A DNA stretch of 52,630 nt from Lachnospiraceae bacterium (GTDB taxonomy: Bacteria; Bacillota; Clostridia; Lachnospirales; Lachnospiraceae). Position 1 is the stretch's first letter, and every line of letters starts with the position of its first letter. Shown piece by piece: positions 16,752 through 25,429 of this stretch. The stretch spans positions 1 through 52,630 of the forward strand of contig JAAWOG010000019.1 of the NCBI GenBank assembly GCA_022799355.1, in the 5' to 3' direction. The translations under genes and the position numbers were made by a program. Under the pieces are notes generated by a model. It saw nothing but the letters and a program-made list of their open reading frames with translations, was not told the origin of the DNA and did no database searches.

Positions 16752-17301
16752 AAAGTTCTACATTAATTAATAACAAACATACTATTAACAATATCGCCGG
16801 TGTATAGTTAGGTATCTGATACAATGAAATTTCTTTAATATTCAGATAACCTCCTCCGCAAAAGTGTACCGCAATTCTTAAATCACTATTCTTTTTCAGC
16901 CATGCATGCACTTCCCGACTATTATGGTATGACTTCAGCGAAACAGCCCTCTCCTCATTACCGATATCCTCATTCAGTACATTCCCTTCCTGCAGCGCCT
17001 GCACAATAAATCCATTATCATCATACCCCGTCTCATATTCTATCCTGACTTTATACCATCCTTTTTTTATTTCCCCTGTTGTAGTATCTAAAACATATCC
17101 ATAGTTACCATCATTTTCATCAATATGAAAGTATCCCGCTTCCGAGATGTCTCCGCCTAAAAGATTCCCTTCGTCAAAATATATTTTATACTCATCCCCT
17201 GAAACACACTTTATCATAATAATACTTAACACACATACAGCTATCTGTAAAATTATACACTTCTTAAAACTGCTTTTATATAAGTCAACAATTTTTATCA
17301 T
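16666..17301 (-). CDS. N-terminal part of the frameshifted PTPS_related-type membrane protein
   Basis: A 211-codon frame starting at an ATG (17301) with GGGG eight bases upstream. It encodes a membrane span (residues ~15-33), then an extracytoplasmic beta-rich domain with GWYKVRIEYETGYDDNGF and AVHFCGGGYLNIKEISLY. A second span at ~167-186 follows. The intact paralog at 17325-19604 has the same order, with EKGWYKVHVEYETGYDDNGF and SFHFCGGGYLNIRGIEL. After LVRGG the frame goes off at the eight-G run and ends with YCMYCAAW and a stop, 86 bases into the overlapping frame. As written, the gene yields a membrane-anchored domain without the catalytic-looking region. It may be a phase-off state, a decayed gene or a sequencing error; sequence alone cannot decide. 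Confidence 0.75.
   Translation of the reverse strand: MIKIVDLYKSSFKKCIILQIAVCVLSIIMIKCVSGDEYKIYFDEGNLLGGDISEAGYFHIDENDGNYGYVLDTTTGEIKKGWYKVRIEYETGYDDNGFIVQALQEGNVLNEDIGNEERAVSLKSYHNSREVHAWLKKNSDLRIAVHFCGGGYLNIKEISLYQIPNYTPAILLIVCLLLINVELYEMGNFSKAEIKRRRLVRGGYCMYCAAW
16693..16700 (-). repeat. Poly-G8 tract at a frameshift, candidate phase-variation switch
   Basis: Eight consecutive G residues on the coding (minus) strand. With eight, the upstream frame terminates early. With seven, AGG GGG GGT ATT continues straight into the downstream frame. Homopolymeric G tracts of this length are a known slip-strand switch in surface-glycan genes. Confidence 0.7.
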
Positions 17302-17324
17302 ATGCTATTCCCCACTTCTAATTT

Positions 17325-19604
17325 CTAATTCGGAAATCTCCCCGTCCTCTTTTTTTGAATCCAAATACCGGTGAATGCCAGTATTGATATTATACTAAGT
17401 AAATCCGCCGCCTTCCAGAGTTTCCTTTCATTCACTTCCAGTTTTATTGTCCCCTGATAGCCTGGCGGCAGTATAATCCGAATCTTCGCATTTTCACCAT
17501 AAGTTAATGCAAGCTTCTCATTTGTATCCATATCCTTTGCCTTGTAACATGGATAATAAAACAATGGCACATCTACATATCCTTCCTGCTCACTCCTATT
17601 AATACAGCTTGCTTTAATAGTTGTATATTTTTTTTCATAGTTTTCAATCTCCACTTCATCACCGGATGTAACCAACTGGTGCCTTTCATAAAGTATCTCT
17701 GCAGACGATGGGAGATATTCTATAACTCCCATATACTCAGGAAGCGCATAATACTCACATACTTCTGCCATTTGAGGCGATTCTACCAGTAATCTCTGAT
17801 AATAAAAACCCGTTTCCAACAGACATATTCCTCCCAGAATTCCTGCCACTAATATACAAACTTTTCTATTTCCCAATTCCTTACAAGCAATAAGCCCAAA
17901 AACAATGGCCATTGCCGAAAAAATTGCCGCCATCTCAAAAAATCTGAACGGAAATTGCAGACTCTGAATCAATGTTTTTAAAATCTTTCCTTTTTCACAT
18001 AAATAATCATAAGGAAAATATTTTGTAGTCAAAAATAAAGCTATAAGTGATAATCCTCCAAAAAATCCTGCACTTATATTTGCTCGTTTTCCTTCCTCCG
18101 AATTCTTTCCTTTATTCATAATCAATGATATAAATACAAACACTAATCCACATACGGATGTAAGCCCCACAAATATTCCCAACCACTCAACATTTGTTTC
18201 CCCATTCAGACTTGCAATCACAGTGCCAATCCAATCTCCAAATCCCAGGCCATTTTCCTGAATATTTCCCTGGAATGCAGCAAGTTCTTTTAATTTATAA
18301 TCTCCCGGATACAAATTTAAAAAAGGTACAAGAAACCAAAGATTCCAAAGAAGAATAACAGTTCCCGCTTTACATAAATTCAAAAATACCGTTTTCTGGC
18401 AAATTGTTCTTATATTCAATATAAGTATCAGTATAATAAATATCCCTGCCATCTCGCAAGTCATAAGATGCGACTGGATGCATCCTGTCAAACCCGCCGC
18501 CAGATATATCCATCCCCTTTTTTCTTTTATACAATAGAGTCCGGAAAATACGAGTGGCAAAAACGCCATCGCCGTATATACTCCTACACCGTTATTATAA
18601 TAAATACTCATCAATCGAAATAGATTTAATGTATAAAATCCTGCTCCCAACAAAGCGATTCTCTCGTCTCTTCCTATCTTGACAAATCCTTTATAGGCAA
18701 ACCAGGCCGTAAGTAAATTTATAAATGCAATATAACATTTAAATACCGTCTGAAGCTTATAATCCATGAGCAGCAATATTGCCGGAAGGTATAACAAAGT
18801 ATCCCCATAGAACATTGATTGCCCATAACCGTACTCATTCCACCACTGAGGCATGATCCTGACCGGAAACTGCCCTGCACATAATCCCTCTGCTATTCCT
18901 TCTATTCGGAACAAATGAGATACCTGATCATTTCCCATAAGTATATACCCATTCATCAAGGGAACACTTGCTATTAAAGTAATAAAAAGTATACTTACTC
19001 TGATAAAATATCTTCTTTTTCTTTCTGCTAAATCTATATGCACCGCTTCCCATGCCAACAAATTCGCAATAATACATAAGAAAGCCACCAAAAACAACGG
19101 CGTATAATTTGCAACTCTCTCCAGTTCTATACCCCTGATATTTAGATAACCCCCACCACAAAAATGGAAACTGATTCTCAGTCCGGTTTTCTCTTTTGCC
19201 CAAACATGAACACTTTTTTCACTGTGCTGAGACTTCAGAATAATTGTCTCAAGCTCTTCTCCCAAATCCTTATTAATAGCACTTGGATTACCATTCAGGG
19301 GCTTTATTAAAAAACCATTATCATCATACCCTGTCTCATATTCCACATGGACTTTGTACCACCCCTTTTCAATCTCCTCCGTATCGACATCCAGATACAA
19401 ACCATATGCCCCATCTGTTTCATCTATATAAATACTCCCATCCCCCTGCACATATCCTCCTTGCAAATTCGCTTTTGATAGATCAATTTGCCTCACTCCT
19501 TTTTGAGAAAAATATATCCCCAAAAATATTCCAAAACATATCACTATCTGTGCAATAAGTATAATCCGTCTATATTTCCATGTCACATTTGCAATTTTTT
19601 CCAC
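17325..19604 (-). CDS. PTPS_related-type polytopic membrane protein, intact paralog
   Basis: About 759 residues from a GTG at 19604, preceded by GGGAG about ten bases upstream. The longest frame starts at a TTG (19643), but alignment with the neighbour supports the GTG. Order: membrane span, an outer beta-rich domain containing GWYKVHVEYETGYDDNGF and FHFCGGGYLNIRG, a second span, then about ten spans with LCAGQFPVRIMPQWWNEYG, and a C-terminal outer domain with DVPLFYYPCYKA and ILPPGYQGTIKLEVNERKLW. The family looks GT-C-like. Conserved acidic and aromatic residues in outer loops suggest transfer or transport of lipid-linked sugars, but no reaction is proven. It is the upstream member of a tandem pair whose second member carries the poly-G frameshift. 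Codons are noticeably more AT-rich than in the genes at 5-13 kb, suggesting a separate origin. Confidence 0.75.
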   Translation of the reverse strand: MEKIANVTWKYRRIILIAQIVICFGIFLGIYFSQKGVRQIDLSKANLQGGYVQGDGSIYIDETDGAYGLYLDVDTEEIEKGWYKVHVEYETGYDDNGFLIKPLNGNPSAINKDLGEELETIILKSQHSEKSVHVWAKEKTGLRISFHFCGGGYLNIRGIELERVANYTPLFLVAFLCIIANLLAWEAVHIDLAERKRRYFIRVSILFITLIASVPLMNGYILMGNDQVSHLFRIEGIAEGLCAGQFPVRIMPQWWNEYGYGQSMFYGDTLLYLPAILLLMDYKLQTVFKCYIAFINLLTAWFAYKGFVKIGRDERIALLGAGFYTLNLFRLMSIYYNNGVGVYTAMAFLPLVFSGLYCIKEKRGWIYLAAGLTGCIQSHLMTCEMAGIFIILILILNIRTICQKTVFLNLCKAGTVILLWNLWFLVPFLNLYPGDYKLKELAAFQGNIQENGLGFGDWIGTVIASLNGETNVEWLGIFVGLTSVCGLVFVFISLIMNKGKNSEEGKRANISAGFFGGLSLIALFLTTKYFPYDYLCEKGKILKTLIQSLQFPFRFFEMAAIFSAMAIVFGLIACKELGNRKVCILVAGILGGICLLETGFYYQRLLVESPQMAEVCEYYALPEYMGVIEYLPSSAEILYERHQLVTSGDEVEIENYEKKYTTIKASCINRSEQEGYVDVPLFYYPCYKAKDMDTNEKLALTYGENAKIRIILPPGYQGTIKLEVNERKLWKAADLLSIISILAFTGIWIQKKRTGRFPN

Positions 19605-19627
19605 CTTGACTATCTCCCGTTTATTCT

Positions 19628-20797
19628 TTATTGAAAAATCCAATTCCTATACGGCAATAACCTCACATCCGTACTGTAAGCACTCCTCAAAAACAGCCCG
19701 AAATACGCCAGATACGCCGCCGCAACCAGCACCGTCCACAAAACTCTCTGCCTTTTTTCCGGAATCTTCACAATAATCCCCGGTATCAGAAAAATATTCG
19801 TTATATTCAGATAATACCCGATCCGCGATATCTCCGGAATAAACGATGCAAACACATAGAGCACCAGCGCACCCAGATTGCAGTAAAAACAAAACCTGTT
19901 CTTCTTATCATCTTTAACCGCTGCTTTATAGTAAAGCAACGACAGTACAAGTACCGCTGCACACTTAGCGATATTGGTCAGGGAAGTCTCCCCCGTATCA
20001 AACATGGAGCCTTCATAAAAAGGATAAAAGAAAAAAATGATCCTTCTGTAAAAGTCCTGAAACAGCAGCAGGCTTACACATCCGGCGGCAAGAAACAGCA
20101 TATGCCGCCTCTTCCAGTTCCTGGACGCAAGAAAGTAAAACGGTATCACCACCAGCACCGACTTATGAAACGCTGCCGCCAGCAGCACCCATAAAACAAA
20201 TTTACCCCATTCATTCCGCAATACATATTTTATACTGTACAACGCAATTGCCAGCACCAGATAATAACGCACGGAATTCAGGCTGGAAAAATAATACCCG
20301 CCTGTCATCAGCAGGAACACCGTAAAACAGAACTGCTCACTGATATCCGCCATTCCCCTCACGAAAAACAACACCGTAAAAAATGAAAAGAACGCAAAAA
20401 TGGGCAGATATTGATCATGATTCAGCACGGACTGCAAAAAACGCACAATCCAAACAAAGCCGAACTCAAAAGCTACATGCCGATCCTGCTCGATCAGCAG
20501 AAAATCACTGCGGTACACCCAGTAATCATTTCCTACCGCGATCCTGCAGGCAGATACTGCAAACAGTAATAAAAATACGGCGGCAATCAATATCCTGTTC
20601 AGCATCTCCTGGCGAATCACGCCGCACGCACGATCTTTCCTCTCCCCGTCCCTGAAACAACCTGCACTGCCTTCTATTCCCCCACACCTGATATCACATG
20701 ACATCCGCTCAGACCGTACTGCCGGCAAATTCACAAACCATCCCAGCGCCACCACCAGCACCGTCAGTATGACATAAACAAAAATGCTGTAATCCAT
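19628..20797 (-). CDS. EpsG-family polysaccharide polymerase-like membrane protein
   Basis: 389 residues with about eleven membrane spans. The first loop after the second span reads IAVGNDYWVYRSDFLLIE, then FEFGFVWIVRFLQS. The central block is NSVRYYLVLAIALYSIKYVL with LLAAAFHKSVLVVIPFYFLA. This arrangement, with a conserved RxxLA helix and the HKS motif, is the signature of EpsG/Wzy-like polymerases. Such proteins join lipid-linked repeat units outside the membrane. It lies in the glycan operon between a GT2 gene and the large membrane paralogs, with short gaps on both sides. The residues between spans two and three (about 30-60) contain a basic/Cys-rich stretch not typical of the family, RSERMSCDIRCGGIEGSAG, probably a cytosolic loop. 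Repeat-unit specificity is unknown. Confidence 0.85.
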   Translation of the reverse strand: MDYSIFVYVILTVLVVALGWFVNLPAVRSERMSCDIRCGGIEGSAGCFRDGERKDRACGVIRQEMLNRILIAAVFLLLFAVSACRIAVGNDYWVYRSDFLLIEQDRHVAFEFGFVWIVRFLQSVLNHDQYLPIFAFFSFFTVLFFVRGMADISEQFCFTVFLLMTGGYYFSSLNSVRYYLVLAIALYSIKYVLRNEWGKFVLWVLLAAAFHKSVLVVIPFYFLASRNWKRRHMLFLAAGCVSLLLFQDFYRRIIFFFYPFYEGSMFDTGETSLTNIAKCAAVLVLSLLYYKAAVKDDKKNRFCFYCNLGALVLYVFASFIPEISRIGYYLNITNIFLIPGIIVKIPEKRQRVLWTVLVAAAYLAYFGLFLRSAYSTDVRLLPYRNWIFQ

Positions 20798-20815
20798 TCT
20801 ATTTCCCCATAGCCA

Positions 20816-21598
20816 TTATTTCCCTTTGCTTTTTATCCCTTCTCTCATCACATGGTATGCTTCCCTCACCGAAAGCTTCCTGCACATTTTCTCCCTGTGC
20901 GCCAAAAGAAACCTGAGTGCCAAAAGACTCGCCAAACGTCCATACAAAAAATGGTAGAGCACCCCTCTGTCATAAAAAAACTTTTCGTGATAACCGGAAA
21001 ACCATGTAGAATCCCCTTCTCTCTCCCTGCCGATCGTCACAGGGGAGGTATATACCCGATACCCCTTATCCAGAAACTGTTTTAAAAACAGACTGTCCTC
21101 CCCGGCACTGTACTTTGCGCCGCCTCCGAACAGCAGAGAAAACGTTACCCCCGATTCCAGCAGCTTCTCTCTTTTCACCGCGAAACTGACAGCCCCATAA
21201 CGCCCGCAGTTATACCATCTCACCCTTTTTTTCTCCGTATTATGGTAAGTCCTTCTCTCCTCCCCGACCTCTATATTAAAAACGATCATATCCGCCGAAG
21301 GACATGCCTCAAAAGCCTGCAGGATCATCTGCTCATATCCCGGCTTATAGACGATATCCTGATCCGAAAAAAGGCAGATATCCCCATCTGCCCGCATCAG
21401 AGCCGTATTGCGCGAAAGCCCCACACCGCGTTCCGCCATATGAAAAACCTGAATATTCCTGTTTTGAAAGCAGAAGGTCTCCGCACCATAACGATCACAC
21501 TGATTCACAATGACCGCATCCGATTCTATATGCATCTCCTCCGCCAGCCTGCGGGGTTCCTTATCCACCACCGAAGCCAGCACCTGCACTGTCCCCAT
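20816..21598 (-). CDS. Family 2 glycosyltransferase
   Basis: 260 residues. It begins MGTVQVLASVVDKEPRRLAEEM, then VIVNQCDRYG and MAERGVGLSRNTALMRADG, with the metal-site stretch ICLFSDQDIVY near residue 95. The order is that of GT2 enzymes, in the variant where the aspartates sit in a SDQD motif. Capsular clusters commonly annotate these as glycosyltransferases of the rhamnosyltransferase-like type. C-terminal residues SAGEDSLFLKQFLDKGYRVY carry the conserved acceptor-side ED. The start ATG has AAGGAG upstream. It is followed 18 bases later by epsG in the same transcript. The donor sugar cannot be inferred. An rmlD gene elsewhere in the window makes dTDP-rhamnose a possible donor in the cell. 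Confidence 0.85.
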   Translation of the reverse strand: MGTVQVLASVVDKEPRRLAEEMHIESDAVIVNQCDRYGAETFCFQNRNIQVFHMAERGVGLSRNTALMRADGDICLFSDQDIVYKPGYEQMILQAFEACPSADMIVFNIEVGEERRTYHNTEKKRVRWYNCGRYGAVSFAVKREKLLESGVTFSLLFGGGAKYSAGEDSLFLKQFLDKGYRVYTSPVTIGREREGDSTWFSGYHEKFFYDRGVLYHFLYGRLASLLALRFLLAHREKMCRKLSVREAYHVMREGIKSKGK

Positions 21599-21633
21599 TT
21601 TTTCTCCTTACAATATCTCTTCTCAGCTTCTCA

Positions 21634-22746
21634 TCACGCCTGACTGATATCCTTATCCCTGCCTGTTTCTTTCCTTAACCGCCTCCGGGTATACAATACA
21701 TGCTCCGGCAGCTCATAAGCGCTTATCAGCCTCTCATCCGCCTCCCACAATAACCCGGCAGTCACTTCCGCGTCAAATTTTCTGCAAATATCCAGCGCCT
21801 TCTCTACCCGTTTCCCATTGTGTGCTCCCGCTTTTATAACCAGCATGACCTTCACACTCTGCTTATCTCCGATCCCCTCAGACGCATTCCTGTCCAGTTC
21901 CTCCAATAGCTCACTTTCACCAAAAGCCCCCGCAGCCTCAATTCCCTTTTCCCTCAGCACCGCTTCCACCTGCCTGGGATCTGTTTTCTTATCAATGATA
22001 AAAAGTACCGGTTTTTCTTCAAAATATCTTTTCACCAGAATATTCATTTCAGGGGAACGAATCGTCCCCAGCATCGGAACACCATAGCGCCGCTCAAAAG
22101 TCGCCGGAATATAAATTCCCTCATCCAGCACAAAATATATCAGCAGATAAAGCACCGTCACAAAAACAAATAACACCGCCCCTAGCATACATGCACGAAA
22201 CGTGCGCACATCCGCCGCCACAAGAGACGCCTCCTTCGGCTCCTGCAAAATACGCACACCGGCAATTTCCTTCTGTTCCTCCCCAAACGCCTCCATCGCA
22301 AGAACCAGAGCCTTCTCAATCTTCATGGTCAGTTCCGGCTCATTCGTTGTCACCGTAGTCGTCACGATCCTTGTATCGGAAAGCATCGTGGCATAAAGGT
22401 ATTCCCGGAGCTGCGGTTTTGTTATACCCGCACTCTCCCCTGCCTCTGCCATATGTTCCAGTATCTTATCCGTAAATACATCGTCCGTAATCAACTGCGT
22501 CCAGGTCGTCTGGTTAAAATACGTATACTCCTCTCCGTTTGCCTGCACCGCATAGTCAATATAAAAATCCGTTACCGCCTCATACTCTTTTGCCGGCCCG
22601 AAAGTCACCTTCGTCAAAAAATACGGTCCGCCCACACAAAGTGCCCCCAGAAAAGCCGTCAGTAATATCAGCGGGCTCTTTTGCAGAAACCGCAGTACAA
22701 GCAGCCTGATATCCAAAGGTTCCTTTCCATACTTACACTCCCACAT
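21634..22746 (-). CDS. Wzz/YveK-like chain-length or polymerisation regulator
   Basis: About 370 residues. Two membrane spans, near residues 25-45 (SPLILLTAFLGALCVGGPYF) and 185-210 (CMLGAVLFVFVTVLYLLIYF), bracket an outer domain of about 140 residues. This is the layout of Wzz/CapA-type polysaccharide co-polymerases. The C-terminal ~160 residues are cytosolic, with IIDKKTDPRQVEAVLREKG. They lack the Walker motifs of a BY-kinase, so if this is a tyrosine-kinase-type partner it is degenerate. The start ATG at 22746 has GAGGG five bases upstream; an ATG four codons earlier (22758) is also possible. The gene overlaps the 3' end of the priming transferase gene and is co-transcribed with it, as in many capsule clusters. 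It likely modulates chain length with EpsG (inference). Confidence 0.7.
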   Translation of the reverse strand: MWECKYGKEPLDIRLLVLRFLQKSPLILLTAFLGALCVGGPYFLTKVTFGPAKEYEAVTDFYIDYAVQANGEEYTYFNQTTWTQLITDDVFTDKILEHMAEAGESAGITKPQLREYLYATMLSDTRIVTTTVTTNEPELTMKIEKALVLAMEAFGEEQKEIAGVRILQEPKEASLVAADVRTFRACMLGAVLFVFVTVLYLLIYFVLDEGIYIPATFERRYGVPMLGTIRSPEMNILVKRYFEEKPVLFIIDKKTDPRQVEAVLREKGIEAAGAFGESELLEELDRNASEGIGDKQSVKVMLVIKAGAHNGKRVEKALDICRKFDAEVTAGLLWEADERLISAYELPEHVLYTRRRLRKETGRDKDISQA

Positions 22747-24301
22747 GCTGTCCCTCATTTTCTTCCGGCGCTTCTTTTCGTTCCTCTTCCACTATCTCCT
22801 TCTTTTTCTGTGCCGCCTTCTGCCGCTCCAGAATCTCCGCCTCCCGGGCCGCTCTCTCCTGATGCGCCCGCTCGATGCGCTCCCGGGCCTCCTTATCCAG
22901 TCTTGCCCGCTTTTCAAGCAGTTCCGCATTGGACTGCCGCATTGCCGTGATCTGAGTGGACTCTATCCCTTCCGTGCTGTCGGGCATCAGCAGTATCTTC
23001 AACGTCAAAAACATCAGCTTAATATCCATCCAAACAGAATAATTCTCAATATAATACAAATCCAGCTTCAGCTTATCATAGGGTGTGGTATTATATTTCC
23101 CGTACACCTGTGCATAACCTGCAAGACCTGCCTTCACCCGCATTCTGAACTTAAATTCCGGCATAATCTCCATGTACTGCGCAATGATTTCCGGCCTCTC
23201 CGGCCTCGGCCCGATAAAGGACATATCCCCTGCCAGAATATTAAAAAGCTGCGGCAGCTCGTCCAGCCTGCACACCCTGATAAACTTTCCTATCGGAGTG
23301 ATCCTTGCATCGTTCTTCGACGCCAGCCTCGCCTTCCCATCTTTCTCCGCATCCACGCTCATACTGCGGAATTTCATGATCTTAAACTCTTTTCCGCCAA
23401 TTGTACAGCGCACCTGCTTATATAAAACCGGTCCGCCGTCATAAACCTTTACCGCCATCGCCGTCAAAATCATCAGCGGCAAAGTTACCACGATCAAAAT
23501 CAGAGAACACAGGATATCGATCAGACGCTTGATAAAGCGCTGGTCAATCGTCATCTTATATTCCCTTGTAAACAAAATCGGTGTGTCAAACAGGCTGAGC
23601 TGCTCGGCCCCCTTTAAGATAACATCCGTTATCTTCGGCATGATATACACGCGGATAGAATGCCCGTAGCAGAATTTCAAAATCTTGTTCCGCACATCCA
23701 CCGGAATATCCCAGATGACAATTGCATCATAAGGCTCTAAAATCTCCATAAAAATATCATCGTAGCCCACCCGATAACTGATACATTTGCTGATATCATA
23801 CTTGTCCTTCCTGGTACCGAATTTTGCCACAATATCGTCATAAGGCCTGTCCCCATGAATCAGAAGCATCTGTCTCGGTGAAAAAATATGCTGATAGATA
23901 AAATTCGCTATATTGATCCACCCGACAATCCAGGCGATCTGCAGTATTATCATATATAAATAAATATCCGCAGAGTAGAGTTCCGTGATCATGATGGAAA
24001 TCTGTCCATAGGTCACCACATTCGCAAGCATTGTCGCAAACACCTGCGAAAAGATCACTTCCCCGTTTTTCAGATACCCGATCCGCATCCCCCCGTACAT
24101 ACTGGAAAAAAAGAAGATAAGGACCAGATAAATTGCAATGAAAAGCGCCTCTCCCTTCTCAAAAAAGCGAAGGTTTTGCTTGATCGGCTCAAAATAAAAC
24201 TCATATAAAAAATGAATATAAATCGCCACCTGCCCCAACAGACATACCCCTGAAAGAGAAAGCCGCACAATTCTCTTAAATGACTCTTTTTCCTGCATCA
24301 C
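22733..24301 (-). CDS. Polyprenyl-phosphate sugar-1-phosphate transferase (priming glycosyltransferase)
   Basis: 522 residues. Membrane spans in the first ~135 residues and a nucleotide-binding-like region (140-245) precede the bacterial sugar transferase domain at ~256-445. That domain has a re-entrant helix, DGGPVLYKQVR, KFRSM at 310-314, the catalytic Asp-Glu of LDELPQL (347-348), GPRPERP at 364-370 and AGYAQVYGKYN. This is the WbaP/CpsE type, which moves a hexose- or HexNAc-1-phosphate from UDP-sugar to undecaprenyl phosphate and so begins the repeat unit. Unusually, about 65 extra residues follow the domain: a highly charged, probably coiled-coil tail (RLDKEARERIERAHQERAA and so on, ending GQHVGV). 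The start GTG/ATG has AAAGGA about seven bases upstream. Its 3' end overlaps the wzz-like gene, making it the first committed step encoded in the operon. Confidence 0.95.
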   Translation of the reverse strand: MMQEKESFKRIVRLSLSGVCLLGQVAIYIHFLYEFYFEPIKQNLRFFEKGEALFIAIYLVLIFFFSSMYGGMRIGYLKNGEVIFSQVFATMLANVVTYGQISIMITELYSADIYLYMIILQIAWIVGWINIANFIYQHIFSPRQMLLIHGDRPYDDIVAKFGTRKDKYDISKCISYRVGYDDIFMEILEPYDAIVIWDIPVDVRNKILKFCYGHSIRVYIMPKITDVILKGAEQLSLFDTPILFTREYKMTIDQRFIKRLIDILCSLILIVVTLPLMILTAMAVKVYDGGPVLYKQVRCTIGGKEFKIMKFRSMSVDAEKDGKARLASKNDARITPIGKFIRVCRLDELPQLFNILAGDMSFIGPRPERPEIIAQYMEIMPEFKFRMRVKAGLAGYAQVYGKYNTTPYDKLKLDLYYIENYSVWMDIKLMFLTLKILLMPDSTEGIESTQITAMRQSNAELLEKRARLDKEARERIERAHQERAAREAEILERQKAAQKKKEIVEEERKEAPEENEGQHVGV

Positions 24302-24393
24302 ATGTTCCTTTGCTTATTTCATACTCTTACTTCGTAGGCAGTTAAACTCACTCTTTTGATACCAATAAGATGATTATTCCGGTAAAAAAGTTT

Positions 24394-25179
24394 TTAAACC
24401 CTTCTCCTCACCGCCCGGAATGCCCAAAACACAAAACACCTGACACTCTCAGGTACCGAAAGCCCCTCCGCCTGTCTGTATAAATTCCAGATGCGTCTGA
24501 TCGCTTCCAGCTTATTTGAGGACAACGTCTTCCCTGCCCTTCTGTAAATAACCAGATTCTCATCCAGCCCATAAGCTGTCACACCGCTTCTCAATATCTT
24601 CCACCAGCACGCGGTATCCTCACTCTTGATATAAGGCATCTCCATCAGAGACTTCCCTATCTTTTCCGTATCCATCATAACCGTGGAGGAAAAAATAGTG
24701 GTATTCGCCAGAGCCTGCCCGTAGCTCAGTTCCCCCGGCACATGGACCACCTTCCCGGTCCCCCTTGCCTCTTCATCTCCGAACTCATATCCGGAAAACA
24801 CAAAACCTGCCTGCTTATCCTTTAAAAAAGCCAGCTCTAGCTCCAGCTTGTCCTCCCTCCAACGGTCATCCGCATCCAGATAGGCAATATATCTGCCCCG
24901 CGCCAACGAAATCCCCAGATTCCGCGCCTTTGCCGCCCCAAACCGTTTATCCTCCAACGATTTGATCTCCCGCTTTACCAGACGTATCCGATTATCCCGT
25001 ATTTCCTCCAGATAAGCCGTCATTACCTCCATAGTAAGATCCGTAGAACTGTCCTCAATCAGCAAAAGCTCCCAATCCTGATACGACTGCCTCCTGACAC
25101 AGTCGATCGTCTCCGTGATAAAATTTTCCGCATTATAAACCGGTATAATAACACTTACCATTTCATTTTTATGATCCAT
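24394..25179 (-). CDS. Family 2 glycosyltransferase
   Basis: 261 residues with a GT-A fold. The start is MVSVIIPVYNAENFITETI, followed by the diagnostic LLIEDSSTDLTMEVM near residue 40, AAKARNLGISLARG, and the metal-binding YLDADDRWRED near residue 100. The C-terminal ED motif SEDTACWWKILRSG follows. It matches the EpsE/TeiB-like GT2 enzymes often found in EPS operons, including forms that add GlcNAc, galactose or glucose. It is the first gene of the long leftward operon, 92 bases upstream of the priming transferase gene, and lies divergent from the Spo0A-like gene. Its promoter must lie within 25180-25429. The reaction type is secure; the sugar is unknown. Confidence 0.85.
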   Translation of the reverse strand: MDHKNEMVSVIIPVYNAENFITETIDCVRRQSYQDWELLLIEDSSTDLTMEVMTAYLEEIRDNRIRLVKREIKSLEDKRFGAAKARNLGISLARGRYIAYLDADDRWREDKLELELAFLKDKQAGFVFSGYEFGDEEARGTGKVVHVPGELSYGQALANTTIFSSTVMMDTEKIGKSLMEMPYIKSEDTACWWKILRSGVTAYGLDENLVIYRRAGKTLSSNKLEAIRRIWNLYRQAEGLSVPESVRCFVFWAFRAVRRRV

Positions 25180-25429
25180 AACTGCCCCTAAAAACTCTTT
25201 TCTGATTTTTCCCAGAAAAAACCATTATTATCTTACCACAGAACTTCCTTCCCGTCACCTCCTATTCAAAATTATTCCCATCTTTTCGTTTTTCTTTCTC
25301 CTTAAAAATGCGATAACTAACACTTTTCAAATCGCGACAAATATTATAATATATTGATAACAGAAAACATTTTCTTACAGAAAATGCGTAACTTATTAAC
25401 CATAGCCATAATTTGAAAGGGGAATTTGA
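25180..25429. promoter_or_regulatory. Divergent regulatory region between the 22-kb glycan operon and the Spo0A-like gene
   Basis: 250 bases without a plausible gene, AT-rich in its right half. A plus-strand TATAAT lies at 25345-25350. On the minus strand a GTGACG/TAAGAT pair with 17-base spacing sits about 40 bases upstream of the GT2 start. A small hairpin (arms TTTTCTG/CAGAAAA, near 25200-25223) lies in the leader of the leftward operon. At 25335-25341 the plus strand reads CGACAAA inside TCGCGACAAAT, close to but not equal to the reverse 0A-box TTCGACA. An autoregulatory or cross-regulatory site for the neighbouring Spo0A-like protein is therefore possible but weakly supported. Confidence 0.4.

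Noticed and set aside
25332-25342. A true 0A box in the divergent region
   Set aside because: TCGCGACAAAT matches only part of the TTCGACA/TGTCGAA core, so it is mentioned but not called as a site.
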